This document shows positions 17,234-26,765 of a DNA stretch of 64,000 nucleotides, one piece after another; the first letter of the stretch is position 1; the number at the start of each line of letters is the position of its first letter. The DNA is from Ardenticatenaceae bacterium (GTDB lineage Bacteria; Chloroflexota; Anaerolineae; Promineifilales; Promineifilaceae). Made by a program: the position numbers and the translations under genes. The notes under the pieces were generated by a model, which worked only from the letters and a program-made list of their open reading frames with translations, did not search any database and was not told the origin of the DNA. The stretch lies in contig JACKCD010000004.1 of assembly GCA_020634215.1 (NCBI GenBank), forward strand, positions 62,001-126,000, written 5' to 3'.

Positions 17234-18808
17234 CTCTAATTTATCCATTTAGTGGACAAAAAAAGGCGGGGTAGGTAAGCTGACTTCAAAAACAAGACCA
17301 ATTGTTAGGAGAAGTCAGATATGCTAACCATACCCCAAGAAATGATGCCCGTGATTTTACCATTTGTCGCCTTGTTTAGCGAAACCGTGTGGGACTATGC
17401 CCAAATCCTCTTGCTGGGTGCTGTTTTGGCACCGGGAAAGCGAACCGTGAGCGCGGCTCTGACGGTGATGGGTTTGAAGGATGACCCACAGTATCAGAAT
17501 TATCATCGTGTTCTCAATCGCGCCCAATGGTGCGGCTTGACCGCCAGCCGCATCTTGCTGGGGTTACTGGTGGCTACCTTTGTGCCAGCCGATGCGCCTA
17601 TCGTCCTGGGCATAGATGAGACCTTGGAACGGCGGCGGGGTGAACGAATCAAGCAGAAAGGGGTGTTCCGAGACAGTGTCCGTTCAAGCAAGAAATATCT
17701 GGTACACAGTTTTGGCTTGCGGTGGGTCAGCATGATGCTCATGGTGGCGGTTCCATGGAGCAGTCGGACGTGGGCGTTACCCTTTTTGACCTTGAATGCC
17801 CCCAGTGAAGCAACCAACCAGAAAAATGGGAAACGGCACAAGACAAGCATTGATTGGATACGGCAGATGATATGCCAGGTACGCCGCTGGTTACACAACC
17901 GCGTCATGGTCGTCGTCACCGATGGGGGGTTAGCGGCGGTGAAATTAGGCTTGACCTGTGTCGGAATGCTCCTACCCGTGACTTGGGTATCCCGTTTGCG
18001 GCTAGATGCCAGGCTGTATGGGTGGCCGGAAGAACAAGCCAAGGGCAAAAGAGGGGTGAAAGCGAAAAAAGGGAAACGGCAGCCATCGTTGAAAGTCCGT
18101 TTGCTGGATAAAGGGACGAAGTGGCTCAAGACCGAGGTTGCCTGGTATGGGGGACGAACCTACACGATTGAGTATGTCTTCGGTCAGGCTTTATGGTACA
18201 CACCAGGGTTTGACCCGCTGCCCATCCGTTGGGTTTTGGTGCGCGACCCTGCTGGCAAGTATGAGGCCACCGCCTTTCTTTGCACGGACTTGACGGCCGA
18301 CCCCTTGCAAATTCTGCACTGGTTTATCCTGCGGTGGAATGTCGAAGTCACCTTTGAGGAAGCCCGTGCCCATTTGGGCATGGAAACGCAACGTCAATGG
18401 TCAGAACTGGCGATTGCCCGAACGACACCCGTTTTATTGGGTTTGTTCTCATTGGTCACGCTGTGGGCGTACCACTTGACCAAAGACAAACCTTTCCCAG
18501 TGCGTACCTCGGCATGGTATGCGAAAAAGAAACCCACCTTTTCCGATGCCTTGGCGGTGGTACGTCGGCAAATCTGGTTTGGGCTATGGGGAAAATATGT
18601 CGAATCCACCGCCAAACCGGACTATGTCCTAATTCCCACCGCTATTTTCAACGGTTTGGTGGAAGCGATGTGTTACACCGCTTGATAGGGCGATAATTCA
18701 GGGTTTTGCGGCACATTGGGCATATTTGGCAGAGGGTGTAGATACAACGTCCTGCTTCTTCCTGCCAATCTCCTACATTTCCAATGTTCCCAAATGGACA
18801 AAGTCGAG
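17234..18808 (+). mobile_element. IS701-family-like insertion sequence
   Basis: About 1575 bp between two copies of TTATA (17229-17233 and 18809-18813). Imperfect terminal inverted repeats: CTCTAATTTATCCATTTAG at the left and CTCGACTTTGTCCATTTGG read inward from the right (13-14 of 19 identical). One transposase gene. The exact duplication could be 4 or 5 bases; IS701 elements usually make 4. Contains no AACGGCCGTT. Removal restores the host gene. Confidence 0.88.
17321..18685 (+). CDS. IS701-family-like transposase (DDE_5 type)
   Basis: 454 residues, ATG with AGGAG about 8 bases upstream. DDE residues are likely Asp in VLGIDETLERRRG, Asp in MVVVTDGGLAAVKL and Glu in RWNVEVTFEEARAHLG. The start (PFVALFSETVWDYAQILL) and the HRVLNRAQW segment are typical of the IS701/ISAba-type DDE superfamily. 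A basic insert (GKRGVKAKKGKRQ) precedes the third motif. The frame is complete, so the element may be active. Confidence 0.88.
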   Translation: MLTIPQEMMPVILPFVALFSETVWDYAQILLLGAVLAPGKRTVSAALTVMGLKDDPQYQNYHRVLNRAQWCGLTASRILLGLLVATFVPADAPIVLGIDETLERRRGERIKQKGVFRDSVRSSKKYLVHSFGLRWVSMMLMVAVPWSSRTWALPFLTLNAPSEATNQKNGKRHKTSIDWIRQMICQVRRWLHNRVMVVVTDGGLAAVKLGLTCVGMLLPVTWVSRLRLDARLYGWPEEQAKGKRGVKAKKGKRQPSLKVRLLDKGTKWLKTEVAWYGGRTYTIEYVFGQALWYTPGFDPLPIRWVLVRDPAGKYEATAFLCTDLTADPLQILHWFILRWNVEVTFEEARAHLGMETQRQWSELAIARTTPVLLGLFSLVTLWAYHLTKDKPFPVRTSAWYAKKKPTFSDALAVVRRQIWFGLWGKYVESTAKPDYVLIPTAIFNGLVEAMCYTA

Positions 18809-18813
18809 TTATA

Positions 18814-21800
18814 TGGACTTGACTTTGTACGTGCAGACGGGAATACTGCTAGCGATCTTGCTTTGTCACCAACAAATGGAATTCTAAGCTGGATAAATAC
18901 CACGGCCTCTAAATGTATTGACATTTCTATCGCCCAAGTGTCATCGACAGATGATTTATTTCTTGAGATTTGTCATGTGTCATTAGAATCGTACCTATCA
19001 AATGGAAGCCCGTTGGTAAAAGCGCAGGTATTGGGTCCCCCAGCAACTGATGGGTGTGGTGGTTATTGTTCTACTATCCACATCCATATAGCACCCTTCA
19101 TTGGCAAACGTGGAAATCCTTGGGTAGATCCAACTTCTATGACAGCTGTGCCATTTGTTCCTGAATACGGCCTTGAATTGGATGGACACTCTTTTCATCC
19201 AAACGGTACTGATGATCAGTATGGAGGGACGCAAGGTTACTATTCTTCAATAGGCTTTATATGCCCACCGCTGTCACTGCTGTCGGATCAATGCGGGGGA
19301 GGGGCTGACCTAAACCCACCTGATCTTCTTTCCCCAAACAACGGCGAAATTCTGGATAACAGATCGGTTCATTTTGCTTGGCAGAGCCCCAATTCTCCGA
19401 ATCAAACGGGGTATACATTCCGACTCAACACAAGCGCAAATCCAGATACGCAGCCTTGGCTTGTGGATACGGGACTTGGAAACGAATACACAAGCTACGA
19501 CCATACCTTTGCCGCAGATGGCACATTTTATTGGCATATGCGAACGTGGAATGAATCTGGCGAGGCCAGCGCGTGGGTGACAAGACAATTCCACATAGAC
19601 ACCGCTAACGAGTCCGACGAGGTAAAGTTGTGCGGGACGGATAACGCCGCTGATTGCTGGTTCTTTCCGACGGGTGTTTACAGCGATCTGTCAGCGTGGG
19701 GGCTGAACGACTGGGCACGCTCAGTTGAGGTACCCAGCGGAAAATCGGCCTTTCTCTTTAGAGAAGGTGGCCTACGCGGAACGGCCGAATGTTATAGCGG
19801 CGACCGAATCCCCCTGCCCAGCGGCGACCCTTGGGATTTAAGAGGCCAAGTCACTGGCGTTCAAACCTTTAACCAAAGCAACTGCCCCACCGCGCAACTC
19901 TACAGCGTCGTCATGTATGACCACCAAAACTATGGCAGTCACCATTGGGGGATTGGCTACAATGAAGGACTCCATAACCTCAATCAAATCGGTGGCCCCG
20001 ATGACCTCTACTTCAATGATCGCGGCGAATCTGTCCGCATTCCCAATGGCTGGTCTATCCGCCTCTACGAACACAACGACCGGGGTGGGCAAGTCAGCGG
20101 CTGCTTAATCGGCGATGTCTCTAGCCTTGGCAGTTTAAACAACACCGTTTCCTCAGTTGACATATTCCACAACGCCGCTTGCACTCCTCCAACACCCACA
20201 CCACCCTCTAATTTATCTGTTAGCGGCACCACAGACAGCAGCATTTCTTTGGCCTGGCAAGATAATTCCAGCAATGAGACCAGTTTCAAAATTTATCGCT
20301 GGGGCTGGAACGGCACAGTGTGGGACTTCCTTTACCTTGATTCCGTAGCTGCCAATGTCACGTCCTACACAGACACAGGACTCAATTGCGGCGAAACCCG
20401 CTACTACACCGTCAGTGCCGTCAATAACGGTAGCGAATCGGCGCAAGCGGACTGGGTTCAGGGGGAAACGGCCGTTTGTCCCACTGTGGAAATAACAAAT
20501 GCTTGGACAGGTGATAGCAACTGGAGTCCCAAAAGCACCTTTGATCCCGGTGACGCCATTCAATGGGTGCTAACCATTGTCAATACAACAGGTGCCGACG
20601 CCGATATCGACGTATCTTATGATGTCTACGGCCCAACTGGTGAGCATGTTCTGAATTGGAGCGGTGTTCTTACCGTTAGTAATGGTGGTTGGGATTTTGG
20701 ATTGCCCGGCACCGTGGCTGATGGCTTAGGCGGAACCAATTCCTTTGACGGCGCGGGCAATTATCAAGGACACATCACCTTGGCCACCACCACCTATCTT
20801 TCTACAGGACCTACCCAAATCCATGTCGGCACTGAACAAAACGGCAGCCAAGTCACGCTCACATGGACACACCAGCCCCAAAACACAACCTACGAAGTTT
20901 GGCATAGCCCCAGCCCCTACTTTACACCAGGCAATAGCGGCAGCAGCAAGCTCGCCACGCTGACAGCACCGACATCTGAATTTACGGTGAATATGGCTGG
21001 TTTTTATAAAGTAAAGACACTCAACACAACTGGATCAGTTATTTCCAACGAAGTCGGGATTTTTAACTTTCCGATTTCTTCTGGGGAGCCACCTACCCCA
21101 ACCTATAATTGGTCTTTAGTGAATCAGTCAATAAAGCCGTCAGCCAGAGCGGGTGTGGCCTTAGCGGTTGACACAAGCACCAACGATCTCGTGCTGTTTG
21201 GTGGTACATGTGCGGGCTTTGCTTGTGGTGATACGTGGGTCTACGATGGCAATAGCTGGCAAGAACTTAATATTAGTGGGCCTAGCCCTAGAGAGAATGC
21301 CAGAATGGTCTATGACAGTTCGCGGCAACGGATTGTGTTGTTTGGTGGACATGTCTGGGCTGGTGCCCATCTCAACGATACATGGGAATTTGACGGCAGC
21401 AGTTGGAGCCAAATCAATACGAATAACACACCTTTGGGGCGCAGTAATCAAGCAATGACCTATGATCCTGTTCGAGGCAAAGTTATCATGTTTGGCGGCT
21501 GGCGGGGAACGCAAACGGGGAATGATATTCTGAGTGATACGTGGGAATATGATGGCACAGATTGGACACAGGTTAGCCCAGCCCATTCACCCACAGCCAA
21601 TGCTGGCCCATGGATGTCCTACGTTCCAGATTGGAGCAAAACCATCTTATCGGTTCGCAATGGAACGCAACAATACAACCAAACTTGGGCGTATGATGGG
21701 GTTGACTGGACTGAGATTGGCACGCCAACTATTCCCAGACGCTACAATTATCAAATGGCCTATAATCCGCTGCAACAACGGCTTGTTTTGTTTGGTGGCT

Positions 21801-22015
21801 ACGATATTTTGTACCATTCAGGTGCCTATGCCGATACGTGGGAATTTGATGGACAGCAATGGGTTGAGGCCACCCCGACAACCAGTCCACCAGCAACATG
21901 GGCGAGTGAAGCCGTTTATTATGCCCCCCTAAATGGCGTTGTCATATTTGGTGGCAACAGTCCCAATCAAAATGACTTGGTCGATACGATGTGGCGCTAT
22001 GGGCCAAATAACTGA
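18814..22015 (+). pseudogene. 3' part of the large secreted M23-FN3-crystallin-kelch protein gene
   Basis: Continues the gene begun at 16386; restored product about 1349 residues. Approximate order in the restored numbering: M23-like domain to about 400, with the second metal motif in CSTIHIHIAP; fibronectin-III-like about 448-545 (FYWHMRTWNESGEASAW); beta/gamma-crystallin-like repeats about 551-738 (VVMYDHQNYGSH, WSIRLYEHNDRGGQ); a second FN3 about 741-838 (LAWQDNSSNETSFKIYR) ending at an in-frame palindrome; a CARDB-like domain (VLTIVNTTGADADI); and a C-terminal kelch-type propeller about 1045-1349 with repeated VLFGG and DTWEFDG units. Probably an exported or surface protein that binds and possibly cuts cell-wall or glycan material. 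M23 catalytic competence is uncertain. The downstream part lacks its own signal peptide. Confidence 0.85.
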
Positions 22016-22133
22016 TCAACTCAAAAGTTATTGAGTAAGGAGTAAGCATTCTCAAATATGGCTTGTTCTACCAGCCCCGCACACTTCAACATTGATTGCT
22101 CAGTACAAGCTTGAGAATGCCTATCTCCCCATC

Positions 22134-22237
22134 TTAATTGTTTGGGAGGGTAATCGTAAAGGTACTGCCCCGCCCCGGCTGGCTTTCGGGGATAGTACGA
22201 AGCGAAGTTTGAAATACAGATTCCAGCGCCGCTCCTA
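22134..22237 (-). pseudogene. Remnant of a histidine kinase C-terminus
   Basis: A short minus-strand frame ends RTIPESQPGRGSTFTITLP followed by two Asn and a stop. ESQPGRGSTFTITLP is the conserved G2/terminal segment of HATPase domains of sensor kinases. No kinase sequence is visible upstream, so this is a relic of about 30 codons. The rest of 22016-22362 is AT-rich with no recognisable gene; a pair ATTCTCAA (from 22049) and TTGAGAAT (from 22111) could form a hairpin after the large gene. Confidence 0.55.
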
Positions 22238-22362
22238 GACTATGGTTTTAATCGAGACACTGTTCAACAGCGCACTTTAGATATCCAAACTAGCAAATGA
22301 CAGTTGTCTCAAATACTATGCCGTTAAAGCGTCTTGACATGTACCAAAAATACCGTAAATGA

Positions 22363-22710
22363 TCACAAAGGAAGATATTCAACCCAATTCATCATATGGT
22401 CTGCATCATACACTTTTGCCATTAGCTCCAAATCTCGAACCATCGTGTCAATGTTTACTCGTTGCTGATGTCCATAGATGATTCCCCCAAATGGAATGCC
22501 GTTCAGTAAACGATATTTTGCTTCGGCAAGTAAATCATCATCTTGTGAAACCAGCACACAACCTAAACTGGTAGCTCGATCCAACAAAACATCATCATCT
22601 GCCTCTGCATAATTATCTTCTTGGGCAGTAATAACGGAAACTCCAACCAATCTTAACCCCAATGTAACGGCATAAGGAACGTGAACATCCATGTACAGCG
22701 AGAGGCTCAT
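22363..22710 (-). CDS. DUF5615 PIN-like protein, probable toxin
   Basis: 115 residues. The PIN-like fold is suggested by LYMDVHVPYAVTLGLRLVGV at the N-terminus (acidic residue Asp8), EADDDVLLDRATSLG, and CVLVSQDDDLLAEA, giving the acidic residues expected of a Mut7-C/DUF5615 nuclease. Partner DUF433 gene overlaps by four bases (ATGA), the usual antitoxin-toxin order. The role is likely RNA cleavage in a toxin-antitoxin pair; this is inferred from family and pairing and biochemical proof for the family is limited. Confidence 0.85.
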   Translation of the reverse strand: MSLSLYMDVHVPYAVTLGLRLVGVSVITAQEDNYAEADDDVLLDRATSLGCVLVSQDDDLLAEAKYRLLNGIPFGGIIYGHQQRVNIDTMVRDLELMAKVYDADHMMNWVEYLPL

Positions 22711-23021
22711 GTGAGCAACCCTTGGGCGCGAAGTTTCTTTGCCAAGGGGGAGGGGAGTGCTTCTCTGCGAGAACGGTCTGCATATTCAAGTCTTTTTTTC
22801 ATGTCAGCATCCAGTTCCTCTTTGTGATCCCAGTAGTAGGCTAGGGCACTATGAATTTGGCTCATGGAAAGATGCGGAAATTGAAAATGAAGTTCTGGCG
22901 GACTCCAACCGTAAGCTTGATGTGCGCCAACTAATTCAACAACTTTCATGGTTGTACCAGAAATTATCGGCACACCTTTTTCATTTATGACAACTTGCTT
23001 ATAGGCAGTTAGCGTACTCAT
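22707..23021 (-). CDS. DUF433 protein, probable antitoxin
   Basis: 104 residues; ATG with AAGGAACG upstream. The DUF433 helix-turn-helix region reads VPIISGTTMKVVELVGAHQAYGWSPPELHFQFPHLSMSQIHSALAYYWDHKEELD, the canonical layout, followed by a charged C-terminal helix. Overlaps the DUF5615 gene by four bases, so the pair is translationally coupled; antitoxin first. It likely represses its own promoter, as is usual, but no operator is evident in the 107 bases upstream. Confidence 0.85.
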   Translation of the reverse strand: MSTLTAYKQVVINEKGVPIISGTTMKVVELVGAHQAYGWSPPELHFQFPHLSMSQIHSALAYYWDHKEELDADMKKRLEYADRSRREALPSPLAKKLRAQGLLT

Positions 23022-23128
23022 ACTCGTTCCTTTTTTGATTTACTATACTGACATTTTAGCATTTTTCCGATAAGAGATAAAGATTATTGTTGAAAATAGC
23101 GGTGGCTCGTCCCAATGAAACTGCCACG

Positions 23129-24220
23129 TCACCCAGCCGGCAGCAAGTAGAGATTCTCCGCCAGCAATTCCAAGTAAACATTGCTGCCAGCCGGATACAG
23201 ATCCTGCGGGCGCGGGTCATACTGCACGGCGGCTAACAGTTGGTCGCCCACTTCCAGTTCATACTCGGCCAGCGAGCCGAGGTAGGTCATGTGGCGCACG
23301 CGGCTGAGTATGGTTGGTTTGTCGGCGGGTGGGGCCAGATGAAGGCGCAGCGATTCTGGGCGCAGCAATAGTAGGGCTGTGTCGCCTATGGCAAAGGGGT
23401 GGTTGTGGTTGGGCGGCACGGTGAGCAGTGTGTCGTAGAGCTTCACCTGTGGCCGTTCGCCCGTTTGCCCCACTACCTGCACTGGCAAAAAGTTGGCGCG
23501 GCCGATAAAGTCGGCGACAAATTGGTTGATGGGGTGGCGGTAGATGTCAATGGCGGTGGCGGCTTGCTGCAAACGGCCGTTTAACATCACCACAATCCTG
23601 TCCGATAGGGCCATCGCCTCATCCTGGTCGTGGGTCACATAAACACTGGTAATTCCCAAACTTTGCTGAATCCGCCGAATTTCCGTCCGCATTTGCACCC
23701 GCAGCTTGGCATCTAGATTGCTCAATGGCTCGTCAAACAGCAGCACCTTTGGTTCCATCACCAGCGCACGCGCCAATGCCACCCGCTGTTGCTGCCCCCC
23801 ACTCAGTTCATTGGGAGCGCGGTTTTCCAGCCCGGTCAGCTCCGTTAGCTCCAGCACCTGCGCCACCTTGCGCTGCATATCACTTTTGCCCATGCGCTTA
23901 ATGCGAAGACCATAGGCAATGTTTTCAAAAACGTTGAGGTGGGGAAAGATGGCGTAGCTTTGGAACACCATTGCCATGTCCCGTTTGTTGGGTGGTTGTT
24001 CATTGATCTCTTCATTGTCGAGGACAATACGGCCGTTTGTGGGGAACTCAAACCCAGCGATCAGCCGCAGTGTCGTCGTCTTGCCGCAGCCCGACGGCCC
24101 CAACAAAGTCACAAATTCGCCCTGCTCAATGTTGAGGTTGACCTGGTTGACGGCCATAACAGGCGCACTGCCGCCACGCCCCGGAAACTGTTTGCTCAAA
24201 TTGTCTAGCTGTAAAAACAC
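23129..24220 (-). CDS. ABC transporter ATP-binding protein, Fe(III)/FbpC type
   Basis: 363 residues from GTG at 24218-24220, chosen because GGAG lies 8 bases upstream; the longer ATG frame adds 11 codons of repeat-adjacent sequence. Walker A GPSGCGKTTTL near residue 41, Q loop MVFQSYAIFPHL, signature NELSGGQQQRVALARAL, Walker B VLLFDEPLSNLD, switch VTHDQDEAM, and a C-terminal TOBE-like regulatory domain (ALLLLRPESLRLHL). Last gene of a three-gene minus-strand operon with permease and binding protein. The CysA/FbpC/PotA family overlaps in sequence, so iron is inferred mainly from the partners. Confidence 0.9.
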   Translation of the reverse strand: MFLQLDNLSKQFPGRGGSAPVMAVNQVNLNIEQGEFVTLLGPSGCGKTTTLRLIAGFEFPTNGRIVLDNEEINEQPPNKRDMAMVFQSYAIFPHLNVFENIAYGLRIKRMGKSDMQRKVAQVLELTELTGLENRAPNELSGGQQQRVALARALVMEPKVLLFDEPLSNLDAKLRVQMRTEIRRIQQSLGITSVYVTHDQDEAMALSDRIVVMLNGRLQQAATAIDIYRHPINQFVADFIGRANFLPVQVVGQTGERPQVKLYDTLLTVPPNHNHPFAIGDTALLLLRPESLRLHLAPPADKPTILSRVRHMTYLGSLAEYELEVGDQLLAAVQYDPRPQDLYPAGSNVYLELLAENLYLLPAG

Positions 24221-24271
24221 GTGCGTTCTCCACGAAATACCGCGTAGGGTCATAAATAGGCGTTCTGTGCA

Positions 24272-24329
24272 AGGAGATTGGAGATTGGAGATTAACCGTC
24301 TTCAATCCCCAGTCTCCAATCTTCAATTA
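24272..24329. repeat. GATTGGA heptamer inverted repeat
   Basis: GGAGATTGGAGATTGGAGAT on the left is answered by CAGTCTCCAATCTTCAAT on the right. It lies inside the ABC operon, between permease and ATPase genes, and may adjust their relative expression. Confidence 0.7.
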
Positions 24330-24365
24330 TCAGAAAGCCAGCGATTAAGGCTCATAACTAATCAT

Positions 24366-26666
24366 CTACCCACCACCCATTGTCAAATCCACATTTTGCT
24401 GGCTGGCGAAGGCGCGGCCTAGCCAGAGATAGGTTAGCCCAATGGCGGCCAGCACGATGGCAATCAAGATGACCGAGTATGCCGCCGCTGTACTCATCCC
24501 CCCTTGTTCTACCTCGCTCAAAATCCAGACGGTGAGAATCGGCCATTCGGCGGTGGTGAGAAAGATGATGGCCGAAAGGCTGGTCATGTGGCGGGCAAAG
24601 GCAAAAATCAGACCGGCGATAAAGGCTGGCAAAATCAGCGGCAGCGTGACCTTGCGGAAGGTATATTGGGCATCCGCCCCCAAACTGCTCGACGCTTCCT
24701 CAATGGCGGGGTCAATTTGCTGTAACGCCGCCACACCTGCCCGCACCGAAGCGGGCAAGCTGCGAACGGCGTAGGCGGCGATGACGATATAGGGAGTGCC
24801 GATCAGTGCCAGCGGTTCGCCGTGAAACACCAGGGCGGCGGACAGGGTAAGGATACCTAGCGTGACCCAGTAGCGCACAGTCGGTGACAACCGTTCGGCG
24901 ACAAAAACCCCAGCCGCCAAATAGGTGAAGCCCAGCATAGCCATGGTTGGCTGGGTAAACACTGTAATCATGCTGCTCAATTTGGAAATCAGTTTGGACA
25001 GCGTGCCGCCACCCAGTGACCGCCCCCACACGCCCAGCGGCCGGGTGACTAGCGGGCTGAGGTTGTAGATGAGCAGCAGGGCGGCCATGCCGAGCAGGGT
25101 ATAGGTGAGGAGGCTGCGTTGGGGTTGGGGGGTGGTGCGCCAGACAACGGCCGTTAATAACAAAAATCCGCCCATCACCACAAACCGCCACACGTCCTCG
25201 TGCAGATTAAGTTGGCCGATGCCCCAGTTGAGGGCAAGGGAAACGGCCGTTCCTATCCCCAACAGCAGCAGTCGTTCCCGCCACTGTTTCGCCCCCTTGC
25301 TCACCAAGTACCCCGCCAGCAGCGCGTAAATGATTGTGACCACTAGCAGCGGAGCGCGGACAAAGGCAATGATGTAGCCAATACCCAAAATTGTTCCCGG
25401 CACGGCTCCACCCAAGTTGGAAATAAAATCGAGTGCCTGCTTGCCAGCAAACACCTTCCGTACCACCAAAAAGGCGATCACCATTCCCGCGATCCCGGCG
25501 ATGGGTGTTGCTATAGCCGATAAAAAGGTGGTGGACAAAATGGCGTTCATCCCGCGTGTTAGCGCGTCGCCGTAATGGCTGAAATCTGGAGCATAGTTGA
25601 TGCCCCACAGGGTGGTGAAAGAGCCAACCAGTATGGAGAGGTAGAGGGCGATGACGAGGAGGAGAATAACGGCCGTTGCCGCGATAAAACTCCAGCGGAT
25701 CGCTGGCTCCTTGACAAAATTTTGCCCTCCCGTTGGCTTTCCCGTTACCGCCACATACGAGCGGCGGCTCACATAATAATGCTGCAACAAAAAGACCGTC
25801 AACGTGGGCAGCAGCAGCACCAGCGACAGTGCCGCCCCCTTCTGCTGGTCAAACAGCCCGTTGATTGCCAAAAATATCTCTACCGACAGTACCGTGCGGT
25901 TACCCCCCAACAGCAGCGGGTTGCCCAAATCCGCCAATGATTCTACAAACAGCAGCAAAAACGACCCCGCCAGCCCTGGAATCAGCAGTGGCAGCGTTAC
26001 CGTGCGGAAAATGTGCAGCTTGCTGGCTCCCAAACTCAGAGCCGCCTCCTCAATCGAAGGGTCGAGCCGCTCCAGCATGGCTCGAATGATCAAATATGCC
26101 ACGGGGAAAAAGGTAATGATCTGGACAAATACCAATCCATCAATCCCGTAAATATCATTCATTCCCTGCGTAAAACGAATGCCTAGCAGTTGGCGTGTCA
26201 CCAGCCCCGCCCGCCCAAAGAGTAAAATAGTGGCAATGGCAATGGCAAACGGCGGCGAAATCGTCGGCAGCAGCGTGAAAATATGCCAGAAACGATGCCC
26301 CGGCACGCTGCAGCGCACCATAGTATAGGCAAAAACAAAGCCAATTAGCGTTCCCCCAGCGGCTGTGGCAATGCCCATGCTGAGCGTATCCCACAGCACG
26401 TTCCAACTGTACGTGCGGAAGGCTGGATCAATGTAGCGGCCAAAATATTCCAGGCTTAATTCACCCGTTTCCAGATCAAAAAAGCCTTGCCAAACCACGC
26501 GCAGCAGCGGAAAAGCAATGAACAGAAAGACAAACACCCCCACCAGCAGCAGTCCCATTGCTAAAATAGGGTCACGTCCTATTAGCTTGATCTCCTGATA
26601 CCGCCGCCACCACCCCGCCCAGCGGCGCGGCACGTTGTTAGTTGGGTCAATTGTTGCCTTGTTCAT
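24366..26666 (-). CDS. Two-domain ABC permease, Fe(III)/FbpB type
   Basis: 766 residues from the ATG at 26664-26666 (MNKATIDPTNNVPRR). Two BPD_transp_1 units in one chain, each with an EAA loop: EEAALSLGASKLHIFRTVTL near residue 230 and EEASSSLGADAQYTFRKVTL near 665, both facing the ATPase. About 14-16 membrane helices; an extra hydrophobic block of about 180 residues separates the halves. This fused layout is typical of FbpB/SfuB iron permeases. No obvious Shine-Dalgarno; the start sits near an imperfect inverted repeat (GTAGCCGAG / CTCGGCTAC). Three in-frame palindromes read TAV near the middle. Confidence 0.9.
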   Translation of the reverse strand: MNKATIDPTNNVPRRWAGWWRRYQEIKLIGRDPILAMGLLLVGVFVFLFIAFPLLRVVWQGFFDLETGELSLEYFGRYIDPAFRTYSWNVLWDTLSMGIATAAGGTLIGFVFAYTMVRCSVPGHRFWHIFTLLPTISPPFAIAIATILLFGRAGLVTRQLLGIRFTQGMNDIYGIDGLVFVQIITFFPVAYLIIRAMLERLDPSIEEAALSLGASKLHIFRTVTLPLLIPGLAGSFLLLFVESLADLGNPLLLGGNRTVLSVEIFLAINGLFDQQKGAALSLVLLLPTLTVFLLQHYYVSRRSYVAVTGKPTGGQNFVKEPAIRWSFIAATAVILLLVIALYLSILVGSFTTLWGINYAPDFSHYGDALTRGMNAILSTTFLSAIATPIAGIAGMVIAFLVVRKVFAGKQALDFISNLGGAVPGTILGIGYIIAFVRAPLLVVTIIYALLAGYLVSKGAKQWRERLLLLGIGTAVSLALNWGIGQLNLHEDVWRFVVMGGFLLLTAVVWRTTPQPQRSLLTYTLLGMAALLLIYNLSPLVTRPLGVWGRSLGGGTLSKLISKLSSMITVFTQPTMAMLGFTYLAAGVFVAERLSPTVRYWVTLGILTLSAALVFHGEPLALIGTPYIVIAAYAVRSLPASVRAGVAALQQIDPAIEEASSSLGADAQYTFRKVTLPLILPAFIAGLIFAFARHMTSLSAIIFLTTAEWPILTVWILSEVEQGGMSTAAAYSVILIAIVLAAIGLTYLWLGRAFASQQNVDLTMGGG

Positions 26667-26765
26667 AAAAATTTGGTTGTAGCCGAGGATTCCAATCCTC
26701 GCTCTTAGGCTTTCGCAAAAGAACGGGCTTAGAAACACTCGGCTACAAAATTAACAACCGCTTGC

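Noticed and set aside
24366..26666. Two-domain permease as an unusual fusion
   Set aside because: Two permease units in one chain are normal for FbpB-type iron transporters.
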